From assembly GCA_965114465.1 (NCBI GenBank), contig CBCOYO010000032.1, positions 1 through 26,494 on the forward strand: a stretch of DNA of 26,494 nt. Direction: 5' to 3'. This stretch comes from COE1 sp965114465 (GTDB lineage Bacteria > Bacillota > Clostridia > Lachnospirales > Lachnospiraceae). The translations under genes and the position numbers were made by a program. Shown piece by piece: positions 17,026 to 24,032 of this stretch. Every line of letters starts with the position of its first letter. The first letter of the stretch is position 1. Below the pieces are notes generated by a model. It was not told where the DNA came from. It was given only the letters and a program-made list of their open reading frames with translations, and did not search any database.

Positions 17026-17056
17026 AACACTTCATTCATTTATGAAAAAAGTGCTT
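17026..17056 (-). other. Leader hairpin of the HD cassette
   Basis: AACACTT...AAGTGCTT arms with an inner TTCAT/ATGAA stem. In minus-strand RNA the one mismatch becomes a G-U pair, so the fold is favoured in the transcript of the HD operon. It lies ~90-115 bases upstream of the small gene's start. Confidence 0.45.
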
Positions 17057-17097
17057 GAAGAACCTATACATTTCAAATATCAATCACATATATTTTC

Positions 17098-17156
17098 AGA
17101 CAGTCTGCATAGAATAAAACGATTTACTGAAAACCGTTTTATTTCTTATACTGTCT
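17098..17156. other. Nested inverted repeat in the leader of the HD cassette
   Basis: AGACAGT (17098-17104) pairs with ACTGTCT (17150-17156), and inside it AATAAAACG (17113-17121) pairs with CGTTTTATT (17135-17143). No T run follows on either side, so it is not a standard terminator. It could be a regulatory RNA fold or a protein-binding palindrome. Confidence 0.55.
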
Positions 17157-17195
17157 ACTTAAATTATATGTTGCATGTACCTAAATAGTGTTACC

Positions 17196-17224
17196 ATTAT
17201 ATCATTTTTTTATACAAATTACAA
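17196..17224 (-). promoter_or_regulatory. Putative sigma-70-type promoter of the HD cassette
   Basis: On the minus strand TTGTAA (17224-17219), a 17-base spacer and a perfect TATAAT (17201-17196). Use of this promoter gives a leader of about 250 bases containing the two structures at 17026-17156. Confidence 0.5.
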
Positions 17225-17350
17225 TTGGATTTTTTAACAGTTCCTTAATGGAAAATGGGAGGTGTTATTGTTTATTTCCACGCCAAAGTAGTAGGCGTCA
17301 TTACATTTCTGACAATTTTTTGTTTTTGGAACAGAGTAAAGAATAAAAAA

Positions 17351-17387
17351 ATGTCTTGACATTTTTTATAAGTACTGTATAATACAG
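17351..17387 (+). promoter_or_regulatory. Promoter with two palindromic operators upstream of the PadR gene
   Basis: TTGACA (17356-17361) and TATAAT (17378-17383), both consensus, have a 16-base spacer. The -35 lies in the palindrome ATGTC-TT-GACAT (17351-17362) and the -10 in CTGTAT-A-ATACAG (17375-17387). PadR regulators typically bind ATGT/ACAT dyads and repress their own operon, so autoregulation is expected. The region before it, 16950-17350, holds the HD-cassette leader and promoter plus a short ACGCC/GGCGT hairpin at ~17280. Confidence 0.75.
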
Positions 17388-17421
17388 CATTAGATAATAA
17401 AATAGTTAAAGGAGTTAGAAT

Positions 17422-17970
17422 ATGTCTACAATTGATTTAATTCTATTAGGGTCGCTTTGCCAGAGCCCTAAAAGTGCCTATGATTTGCAGAAGCAGATTG
17501 AAGCCCGCAATTTAGCACGTTGGGTAAAAATTGGCTCATTTACCGTCTATAAAAAGGTGGCACGTTACGAGGAAAAAGGGTATATTACCGGAGCAGCGGC
17601 AAAAAGTGGAAATATGCCAGAAAAAACAATTTATACCATAACGCAGACGGGGAAAGAAGCGTTTTATGAAGCAATGAAGAATTTCTCATTGGCAGAAACG
17701 CGGATTTTTTTGGACTTTAATGCAGTTATTGTAAATTTGGGATTATTGGACGAGGAATTTGCTGCGCAATGCATTGCAAATATAAAAAACAGCATCCACC
17801 ACACAAAAATGCAGATAGCAGAGCAGCTACCGACACATACCGATATTCCGCTTTTTGGTCGCACAATATTAGAACAACAGTTTATGCTATTGGAAACATT
17901 GGAGCAATGGGAAAATAATTTTGAAAGACAATTATTGGAAAAAGAGGGGCAAAAAACGGACTTTGCGTAG
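17422..17970 (+). CDS. PadR-family transcriptional regulator
   Basis: The N-terminal ~85 residues are a winged helix of PadR type (ILLGSLCQSPKSAYDLQKQI, SFTVYKKVARYEEKGYIT, IYTITQTGKEAFYEAM). The rest is a helical dimerisation domain of the Vir_act_alpha_C kind ending in QFMLLETLEQWENNFERQL. Length (182) is normal for PadR subfamily 2. AAAGGAG lies ~8 bases before ATG 17422. Palindromes over its -35 and -10 suggest self-repression, relieved by a ligand that cannot be guessed. The HXXEE membrane-protein gene follows after 27 bases and is probably the regulated partner. Confidence 0.9.
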   Translation: MSTIDLILLGSLCQSPKSAYDLQKQIEARNLARWVKIGSFTVYKKVARYEEKGYITGAAAKSGNMPEKTIYTITQTGKEAFYEAMKNFSLAETRIFLDFNAVIVNLGLLDEEFAAQCIANIKNSIHHTKMQIAEQLPTHTDIPLFGRTILEQQFMLLETLEQWENNFERQLLEKEGQKTDFA

Positions 17971-17997
17971 CAATTGTTGAAAAAAGGAGAATGAAAA

Positions 17998-18483
17998 ATG
18001 AGTTTAGAAAGTTTTGTAGTATTGAATTTAGCAATTTATCTGCCGTTTCATTTATTTGAGGAAGCAGTTGGGGATTTCCCGAAATGGATGTATGAGCATA
18101 AATGGCTTCCGTATCATATGACGCATGGGCACTGGATGGCAAATAATTTATTTCTGTATTATCCGATGCTGCTGATTTCAGCAGTTTTGTTTATGATAAG
18201 TGAGCGTTTTCTTTGCTTTGGGGTTGGTATTTTAGTTTGGGGATTGATTAATTTTGGAGATCATTTTTTCTATACGATTAAAGATAGAAAACGTTCGCCG
18301 GGATTATTTTCCGGTATTTTATTTCTGATAAATTCTGTATTGGGAATAAGATGCTTTTTATTGTCACAGACATTTTCACTGTTTCCGATGGCATTGGGAG
18401 TAATAATCGGCGGGATTTTATTTGGGCTGCCCATTGCATTATGCGTTGTTGTGTATCCCGTGTTTGATAAATATTTTCGATAG
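17998..18483 (+). CDS. HXXEE-domain integral membrane protein
   Basis: 161 residues with four or five hydrophobic segments (about 5-20, 55-70, 75-90, 103-120, 130-155). The HxxEE signature (HLFEE) near residue 18 and a second His-rich stretch (YHMTHGHWMANN, residues ~38-50) fit the HXXEE family, whose conserved His and Glu residues suggest a metal-dependent membrane enzyme. Function is unproven. Family members often accompany a PadR or TetR regulator. ATG 17998 has AAGGAG 8 bases upstream. No terminator separates it from endonuclease V. Confidence 0.82.
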   Translation: MSLESFVVLNLAIYLPFHLFEEAVGDFPKWMYEHKWLPYHMTHGHWMANNLFLYYPMLLISAVLFMISERFLCFGVGILVWGLINFGDHFFYTIKDRKRSPGLFSGILFLINSVLGIRCFLLSQTFSLFPMALGVIIGGILFGLPIALCVVVYPVFDKYFR

Positions 18484-18539
18484 GAAAGCAGTATGGCATA
18501 AGAAGATAGCAGCTATTGCTTGTTGGGGGAAAGTAGAAG

Positions 18540-19229
18540 ATGCAGAACAAAGAAGATTTAGAAAAACAATATATTATGGAACAACTGCGTTTAAAAGATA
18601 AAATAAATAGAGCAAACTGCGTGAATCTTAAAGAATTAAAATATATTGCAGGTGTTGATTTGGCATATTGGGAACAAGGTGAAACCGAATATGCTGTCTG
18701 CTGTATTGTTGTACTTGACTATAACACAAAAACGGTAATAGAGCAGAAATATTTTAAAGATAAAGTAATAACTCCATATATTCCAGGATGTCTTGCCTTC
18801 CGAGAAATTCCGCTATTCTTAAAAACAAAGGAATTGTTAGAACAGCAGCCGGATATCTATATTTTTGATGGCAATGGATATCTTCATCCAAGACATATGG
18901 GTGTTGCGACGCAGGCGGGGATTTTAATGGATATGCCAACGATTGGCATTGCGAAAACATATTATAGAGTGCATAATAGTAATTTTATTATGCCAACAAA
19001 CAATGCATTTGCATTTGAAGATATAATTATTGAGGGGGAAATATATGGAAGGGCTTTGCGCACGCATAAAAATGTAAAACCGATTTTTTTGTCAATCGGA
19101 AATAAAATTGACTTGGATACAGCGACAAAAATTGCAATAGAGCAGGTGACAAAGGACAGCCATATTCCGCTGCCGACAAGATTGGCAGATATTATGACGC
19201 ATGAAGTTCGCAAGCAGTTCAACCTATAA
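18540..19229 (+). CDS. nfi: Endonuclease V (deoxyinosine 3'-endonuclease)
   Basis: It nicks DNA at the second phosphodiester bond 3' of deoxyinosine to start repair of deaminated adenine. Catalytic motifs are in place: GVDLAY (D40), PYIPGCLAFRE (E89) and IFDGNGYLHPRHMG (D110), the last two at the same positions as in the E. coli enzyme. The family pattern YIPG...FRE...DG.G..HPR..G.A...G...PTIG.AK is complete. Length (229) is normal. ATG 18540 has a GGGGGA stretch ~11 bases upstream. It probably reads through from the PadR/HXXEE genes, though an internal promoter cannot be excluded. Confidence 0.93.
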   Translation: MQNKEDLEKQYIMEQLRLKDKINRANCVNLKELKYIAGVDLAYWEQGETEYAVCCIVVLDYNTKTVIEQKYFKDKVITPYIPGCLAFREIPLFLKTKELLEQQPDIYIFDGNGYLHPRHMGVATQAGILMDMPTIGIAKTYYRVHNSNFIMPTNNAFAFEDIIIEGEIYGRALRTHKNVKPIFLSIGNKIDLDTATKIAIEQVTKDSHIPLPTRLADIMTHEVRKQFNL

Positions 19230-19232
19230 AAA

Positions 19233-19312
19233 ATAATACTTGGATAGTAAAATCTTTATTTTCCTCTAACACTTTTTGCCATTGTTTCCGATAAGTATTA
19301 TAGAAAATAAAG
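19233..19312 (+). other. Interleaved inverted repeats upstream of the 19397 gene
   Basis: ATAATACTT (19233-19241) complements AAGTATTAT (19293-19301); CTTTATTTTC (19254-19263) complements GAAAATAAAG (19303-19312). The order A-B-A'-B' means the two stems either cross (pseudoknot) or exclude each other. It lies between endonuclease V and the next gene; there is no T tract. Confidence 0.5.
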
Positions 19313-19396
19313 TTATCGTTTGGAAAGCTTAATTGTAATAAGGAACTGTAGAAAAATAAAGAAATAAAACAGGTATTGGTGGGAATGGAGGAACTT

Positions 19397-20158
19397 ATGG
19401 GAATTACAGCATTTAATGCAAGTGCATTGTTAAATGGTCAGCAGTCTGGTATTATGGGAACGATGTTTGGCAGTAATAGCGCAAAAAATATGTTAAAGAG
19501 TACAGAAGAAAAGCAGAAACGGCAGCAGGAAACAGCAAGCCAAATTGCGTTTTGGGAAGAACAAAAAGAAGCATTAAAGGATATCAAGTGCGAAACGCTT
19601 GAGGAGATTGCGGAGAAGCTTGGGATGCTGAGTAATTATGAACAGCAGATTGTCAATGTTAAGAGCCAGTATAACAATGATCAAATGATTCATGCGTTGG
19701 ATGAGTCGATAGAGCGCGGCGAACAGCTTCATGAGAAAATAGAGGAGTCACAGAAGACACCAGAAGAAAAGCGCAAAGAGAAGTTGGAAGAAGCACTTGG
19801 GCTTAAAGATGAGGAAGAAAGCGACGGACTTATGGAGGAACTGCTTGAGGAGGTCGAGGAGATTACGGACGAATTATCCGACGGGCTTTTAGAGGAAGTT
19901 CTTGACGATAATCAAGCAGCTATACAGAAAAATCAAATGACGCAAGGAGCAGGGGCTTCGCATAATAAGCAAGTAGAAAAGGCAGCAGGAGCAACGGTTT
20001 CCAATACAACACAAATTTCCGATTTGCAGACAAAGGAAGCTGTGGAAGCAATTACAGGACAATCAAAATCTTATGTCACAGGCGGACTTCAGTCCTACGA
20101 GGCAGCAATTATTGAAATACCGCAGCAAACATATGCACATTTTGACAGTGCACAATAA
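19397..20158 (+). CDS. Hypothetical acidic coiled-coil protein
   Basis: Start ATG 19397 is preferred over the TTG at 19376 because GGAGG at 19387-19391 sits five bases before it; this gives 253 residues starting MGITAFNASALLNGQQSG. Residues ~20-160 are strongly helical and charged with heptad-like spacing (KQKRQQETASQIAFWEEQKE, and an EKRKEKLEEALGL stretch). A very acidic run (EELLEEVEEITDELSDGLLE) follows, then a Gln/Ala/Thr-rich tail. There is no signal peptide, cysteine or enzyme motif. I do not recognise the family. It stands alone between the structured leader and a strong terminator. Confidence 0.75.
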   Translation: MGITAFNASALLNGQQSGIMGTMFGSNSAKNMLKSTEEKQKRQQETASQIAFWEEQKEALKDIKCETLEEIAEKLGMLSNYEQQIVNVKSQYNNDQMIHALDESIERGEQLHEKIEESQKTPEEKRKEKLEEALGLKDEEESDGLMEELLEEVEEITDELSDGLLEEVLDDNQAAIQKNQMTQGAGASHNKQVEKAAGATVSNTTQISDLQTKEAVEAITGQSKSYVTGGLQSYEAAIIEIPQQTYAHFDSAQ

Positions 20159-20188
20159 AAATAGATTATAGAATTTTTGCATCAAATG

Positions 20189-20225
20189 AGCACAACGGGC
20201 AAAATAAACCTGTTGTGCTTGTTTT
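20189..20225 (+). terminator. Rho-independent terminator
   Basis: AGCACAACGGG (20189-20199) pairs with CCTGTTGTGCT (20209-20219) with one mismatch, followed by TGTTTT. It ends the hypothetical gene's transcript. The following ~160 bases hold a TATAAT (20294-20299) without a clear -35 and nothing else recognised before tsaC. Confidence 0.85.
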
Positions 20226-20387
20226 ATGCAGCGCAGTGCAAAGTCCTAAATTGAATTGTTACATCTTTTTCAAAATTCTTGTGGATTTCCCTTTATAATT
20301 GAGCAACTTTGTGTTACAATACATCTAAGTGCACCTTAAAATTGCAAAATTTGATAAAATGTGATGCCTAGACGGAGCATAGTAACA

Positions 20388-21455
20388 ATGGAAACAGAGA
20401 TTATAAAAATAGAAGCCAATCAAGCAGACAGACAAACGGCAGAAACAGCCAAGCAATTGCAATATGCAGGCAAGGTGATACGGCAGGGCGGACTGGTGGC
20501 ATTTCCGACAGAAACGGTATATGGATTAGGCGGCGATGCGCTGAATCCGCAGTCTGCTAAGAAAATATATGCAGCAAAAGGCAGACCCAGCGATAATCCA
20601 TTGATTGTACATATCGCAGAAATGACGGCATTGGATAAAATTGTAGATTATGTGCCAGAATACGCCAAGCGGTTAGCAGCAGCATTTTGGCCAGGGCCGT
20701 TAACGATTATTTTAAAGAAATCGGATATTGTGCCGAAGCAGACGACCGGGGGACTGGAAACTGTAGCAGTGCGGATGCCGAATCATTCGTTGGCACTTGG
20801 GTTAATACGAGAAGCAGGCGGATATGTGGCTGCGCCGAGTGCGAATTTGTCAGGCAAACCAAGCCCTACTGTTGCGAAGTATGTGATGCAGGATATGGTA
20901 GGAAGAATTGACGTGATTATCGCGGCAGACGGAACTGCAATTGGGTTGGAATCAACGATTGTCGATTTGACTGGTAAAGTGCCAATAATACTCCGCCCCG
21001 GTTATATTACGCAGGAAATGATTACAAGTGTTGTGGGTGAAACGGATATGGATAGTACAATTTTTCATAACCAATCCAATGAAGCACCCAAAGCGCCGGG
21101 AATGAAGTACCGTCACTATGCACCCAAAGGACAGTTGGTTATAGTGGAGGGAACACCGGATCATGTGATAAATTATATTAATAGGCAAATACAACAACAT
21201 CATCAAAAAGGTGAAAAAACAGGTGTAATTGCCACCGAAAAATGGGTTGCACGCTACAATGCAGACAGTATTAAGAACGCGGGCAGTAAAGAAGAACCGC
21301 AGACAGCAGCGAGAAAACTTTATACATTTCTGCGGGAATTTGATGATGAAAATATCGAATATATGTACGCTGAATCATTCGGGGATACCGGATTAGGACA
21401 GGCATTGATGAACCGCCTTCTAAAAGCAGCAGGGCATAAAGTGGTAAAGGTCTAA
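20388..21455 (+). CDS. tsaC: L-threonylcarbamoyladenylate synthase (TsaC/Sua5 type)
   Basis: It makes threonylcarbamoyl-AMP from threonine, bicarbonate and ATP, the first step of t6A modification at position 37 of ANN-decoding tRNAs. The YrdC domain covers residues ~15-200 with FPTETVYGLGGDAL, KGRPSDNPLIVHI, WPGPLTIIL, PSANLSGKPSPT and LESTIVDLT. The C-terminal Sua5 domain follows the linker APGMKYRHYAP. The start is uncertain: ATG 20388 has CGGAG ~10 bases upstream; ATG 20364 and GTG 20361 are in frame but lack a ribosome site. rpiB follows after 47 bases and upp after that, a grouping familiar in Clostridia. Confidence 0.93.
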   Translation: METEIIKIEANQADRQTAETAKQLQYAGKVIRQGGLVAFPTETVYGLGGDALNPQSAKKIYAAKGRPSDNPLIVHIAEMTALDKIVDYVPEYAKRLAAAFWPGPLTIILKKSDIVPKQTTGGLETVAVRMPNHSLALGLIREAGGYVAAPSANLSGKPSPTVAKYVMQDMVGRIDVIIAADGTAIGLESTIVDLTGKVPIILRPGYITQEMITSVVGETDMDSTIFHNQSNEAPKAPGMKYRHYAPKGQLVIVEGTPDHVINYINRQIQQHHQKGEKTGVIATEKWVARYNADSIKNAGSKEEPQTAARKLYTFLREFDDENIEYMYAESFGDTGLGQALMNRLLKAAGHKVVKV

Positions 21456-21502
21456 TAATTTTTAACAAAGTCAATATATTTACATAATAGGAGGGCAAAA
21501 TA

Positions 21503-21952
21503 ATGATAGCAATTGGATGTGATCATGGTGGATTTGATTTAAAACAGGCGGTTATCGCCTATTTGGAAGAGAACCATTTGGCGTATAAGGACTTTGGCTG
21601 TTTTGGAAAAGAGTCCTGTGATTATCCTGAATTTGGCAAAGCAGCGGCAATGGCAGTTGCAACAGGAGAATGCGATCGCGGAATTGTAATCTGCACAACT
21701 GGCATTGGGATTTCAATTACAGCGAATAAAGTAAAAGGCATTCGTTGCGCATTGTGTTCCGATACGGTGTCTGCAAGGCTGACAAGGGAACATAACAATG
21801 CAAATATGCTTGCGATCGGTGCGGGAATTGTTGGAACTAATCTCGCGTTGGGAATTGTTGATACCTTCTTAAATACTGCATTTCCAGCAGAGGAGAAACA
21901 TTGCAGGAGAGTTGCCGCAATACAGGCGCTGGAAGCAGAAACCATGAATTAG
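21503..21952 (+). CDS. rpiB: Ribose-5-phosphate isomerase B / RpiB-LacAB family
   Basis: 149 residues, full length for RpiB: IAIGCDHGGFDLK at the N-terminus, DYPEFGKAAA, the catalytic Cys64 in VICTTGIGISITANK, and LTREHNNANMLAIGAG. RpiB interconverts ribose 5-phosphate and ribulose 5-phosphate in the pentose phosphate pathway. The active-site loop reads CTTGIG where CGTGIG is usual; this is a small change, and a related sugar-phosphate isomerase activity cannot be excluded. AGGAGGGC lies ~6-13 bases before ATG 21503. It sits in a likely tsaC-rpiB-upp operon. Confidence 0.92.
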   Translation: MIAIGCDHGGFDLKQAVIAYLEENHLAYKDFGCFGKESCDYPEFGKAAAMAVATGECDRGIVICTTGIGISITANKVKGIRCALCSDTVSARLTREHNNANMLAIGAGIVGTNLALGIVDTFLNTAFPAEEKHCRRVAAIQALEAETMN

Positions 21953-22011
21953 GTACGATACTTAATTATTTGCAATTGCGTGTCTGGCAGTTCAGACAGA
22001 TAGGAGCGAAA

Positions 22012-22641
22012 ATGGCAAAAGTAATGATTATGGATCACCCATTAATCCAGCATAAAATCGGATATATTCGGCGCATTGAAACGGGAACAAAAGATTTTCG
22101 GCAGACAATCAGTGAGATTGCCAATTTAATCTGTTATGAAGCGACGAGAGATCTAAAACTGGCGGAGGTTGAAATTGAAACACCTATCTGCAAAACGACG
22201 GCGAAAGTGCTTGCTGGTAAGAAATTGGCTATTGTACCAATTCTACGTGCAGGATTGGGAATGGTAGATGGTATGCTGCAATTGATACCAGCGGCAAAAG
22301 TAGGGCATATTGGATTGTATCGTGACCCTGTAACATTAGAGCCAGTAGAGTATTATTGTAAGCTGCCAGAGGACTGTGACCAGAGGGAAGTATTTGTTGT
22401 AGACCCAATGCTTGCAACAGGGGGATCTTCTGCGGCAGCTATAAAACTGCTTAAAGACAGAGGATGCAGAAATATTCATTTTATGTGTATTATTGCAGCA
22501 CCAGAGGGTGTGGAGCGGATGCAGAGAGAGCATCCAGACGTGGATATTTATATCGGGGCTTTGGATGAAAAGCTAAACGATCATGGATATATTGTGCCGG
22601 GGCTTGGTGACGCTGGTGACAGGATTTTCGGTACAAAATAA
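22012..22641 (+). CDS. upp: Uracil phosphoribosyltransferase
   Basis: It converts uracil and PRPP to UMP (pyrimidine salvage). ATG 22012 is chosen because AGGAG lies 7 bases upstream and it yields the standard 209-residue protein starting MAKVMIMDHPLIQHKIGYIR; the frame is open further 5' (to 21901) but that stretch overlaps rpiB. Signature regions are VPILRAGLGMVDG, the PRPP loop VVDPMLATGGSS, and the uracil-binding end YIVPGLGDAGDRIFGT. The stop is 12 bases before the next start, suggesting read-through into the hydrolase gene. Confidence 0.96.
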   Translation: MAKVMIMDHPLIQHKIGYIRRIETGTKDFRQTISEIANLICYEATRDLKLAEVEIETPICKTTAKVLAGKKLAIVPILRAGLGMVDGMLQLIPAAKVGHIGLYRDPVTLEPVEYYCKLPEDCDQREVFVVDPMLATGGSSAAAIKLLKDRGCRNIHFMCIIAAPEGVERMQREHPDVDIYIGALDEKLNDHGYIVPGLGDAGDRIFGTK

Positions 22642-22653
22642 ATGGAGGAACTT

Positions 22654-23823
22654 ATGAAAGCGGCATTAAAACGGTCGATAACCATACTTGTGGCGATTGT
22701 GGTTTCCCTGTCGTTTGCAGGTTCTGTTTCTTTGCCCTCCCATGCGGAAAGCACGCTTGAAAAGCTGCAAAAGGCAAAGAAAGAAAAGGAAAAGACCGAG
22801 GAAGCAAAGGATAACACGCAGGATCGGAAGGAATCGCTGCAAATTACCAAAAATTCGCTTTTAGGTCAGTTGAGTACATTAAATGATAATCTGGCACAGG
22901 TCAGCACCAATTTGGAAAGTATTGAAGCGGATATTGTAAATAAGGAAACGGAGATTGCACAGACAAAAGAGGCGCTGGCGCAGGCAATTTTGACAGAAGA
23001 AACACAGTATGAAAATATGAAGCATCATATCCGCGTGATGTATGAGCGTGATATGAATGGGGGATATCTGGAACTGCTGCTGTCGGCTGAGAGTTTTTCT
23101 GATTTTTTAAACCGTGGAGATTATATTGAACGGCTGAATGAATATGATAAGAAAATGCTGGAGGAGTTTGAACAGAGCCGCAAGGATGTAGAGGTGACAC
23201 AGGCTTTATTGGAAACGGAGTTAGAGGCGTTAAATGTATTGCGGCAGGAGGCGGAACAGGAGAAAAGCAGAGTATCAAGCCTTGTAAATCAAACTTCGGC
23301 AAGCGTAGCGAATTATTCCGATCAGATAGCGGATGCAGAAGAAACGATTGATGCGCTCGAAAGCATGATAGATGAACAAGAGCAAGATATTGTTGCACTA
23401 CAGAAGAAGTATGAAGAGGAACTGGCAATGTCGCGGCTGGCGGCAAAGTCGAAATGGCGGGATATTTCTGAAGTTACGTTTGAGGAGGGTGACCGGAAAC
23501 TGTTGGCGAATTTAATTTATTGTGAGGCAGGCGGAGAACCCTATGTTGGACAGGTTGCTGTTGGTGCTGTTGTAATTAATCGTGTATTAAGTTCACGCTA
23601 TCCTAACACGGTTGTCGGTGTTATCTATCAAAATAAACAGTTTTCGCCGGTAGGAAGCGGCAGGCTTGCCCTAGCCCTTGCCAATGATACTGCGACATCA
23701 AGCTGTTATCAAGCAGCAGACGAAGCGATGCGTGGTGTTACCAATGTTGGTCAGTGCGTTTACTTTCGAACTCCGATTCCTGGGCTGACGGGGCTGCGGA
23801 TTGGCGGACATATTTTCTATTAG
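22654..23823 (+). CDS. Secreted coiled-coil cell-wall hydrolase with SleB-type (Hydrolase_2) domain
   Basis: Start ATG 22654 has GGAGG five bases before it; ATG 22642 contains that ribosome site and is rejected. Residues 1-34 are a Sec signal peptide (positive AALKRS, hydrophobic ITILVAIVVSLSFAGSV, then likely cleavage after SHA). Residues ~35-260 form a long coiled coil resembling PcsB/EnvC-type regulators of peptidoglycan hydrolases. The C-terminal ~115 residues are a SleB-type cell-wall hydrolase: LLANLIYCEAGGEPYVGQVA with the expected catalytic Glu, VVINRV, IYQNKQFSPV, and VYFR near the end. It should act outside the membrane on peptidoglycan. PcsB proteins normally carry a CHAP domain, so this pairing is a different combination. 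Confidence 0.88.
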   Translation: MKAALKRSITILVAIVVSLSFAGSVSLPSHAESTLEKLQKAKKEKEKTEEAKDNTQDRKESLQITKNSLLGQLSTLNDNLAQVSTNLESIEADIVNKETEIAQTKEALAQAILTEETQYENMKHHIRVMYERDMNGGYLELLLSAESFSDFLNRGDYIERLNEYDKKMLEEFEQSRKDVEVTQALLETELEALNVLRQEAEQEKSRVSSLVNQTSASVANYSDQIADAEETIDALESMIDEQEQDIVALQKKYEEELAMSRLAAKSKWRDISEVTFEEGDRKLLANLIYCEAGGEPYVGQVAVGAVVINRVLSSRYPNTVVGVIYQNKQFSPVGSGRLALALANDTATSSCYQAADEAMRGVTNVGQCVYFRTPIPGLTGLRIGGHIFY

Positions 23824-24032
23824 AGCGAAATTGCGGATATGCCTATTAAAATGGATTGGTTTTTGATGAAAATGTGGCAAAAGTACCATTGAATAAAAGA
23901 AATAGGTGTAGTAACATTTAGAAAGTAAATGGAGCTGCACCTGTTTCGTGTTTGTGCGGAATCGTTGTAATTGCGCTGCTGGCGCGGTTTCGCTCTGTGC
24001 AGAAGCAGCGCAGAAATGGAATGGATTGGCTT

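Noticed and set aside
17098..17156. Rho-independent terminator
   Set aside because: The stem is good but no T tract follows on either strand, and it lies upstream of both flanking genes.
21901..22011. N-terminal extension of upp
   Set aside because: It overlaps rpiB and has no ribosome site; ATG 22012 has AGGAG and gives the standard length.
22901..23446. Long minus-strand open frame opposite the hydrolase coiled coil
   Set aside because: Low-complexity Pro/His/Ser-rich shadow of a Glu/Lys/Gln-rich coding region; the plus-strand gene is secure.
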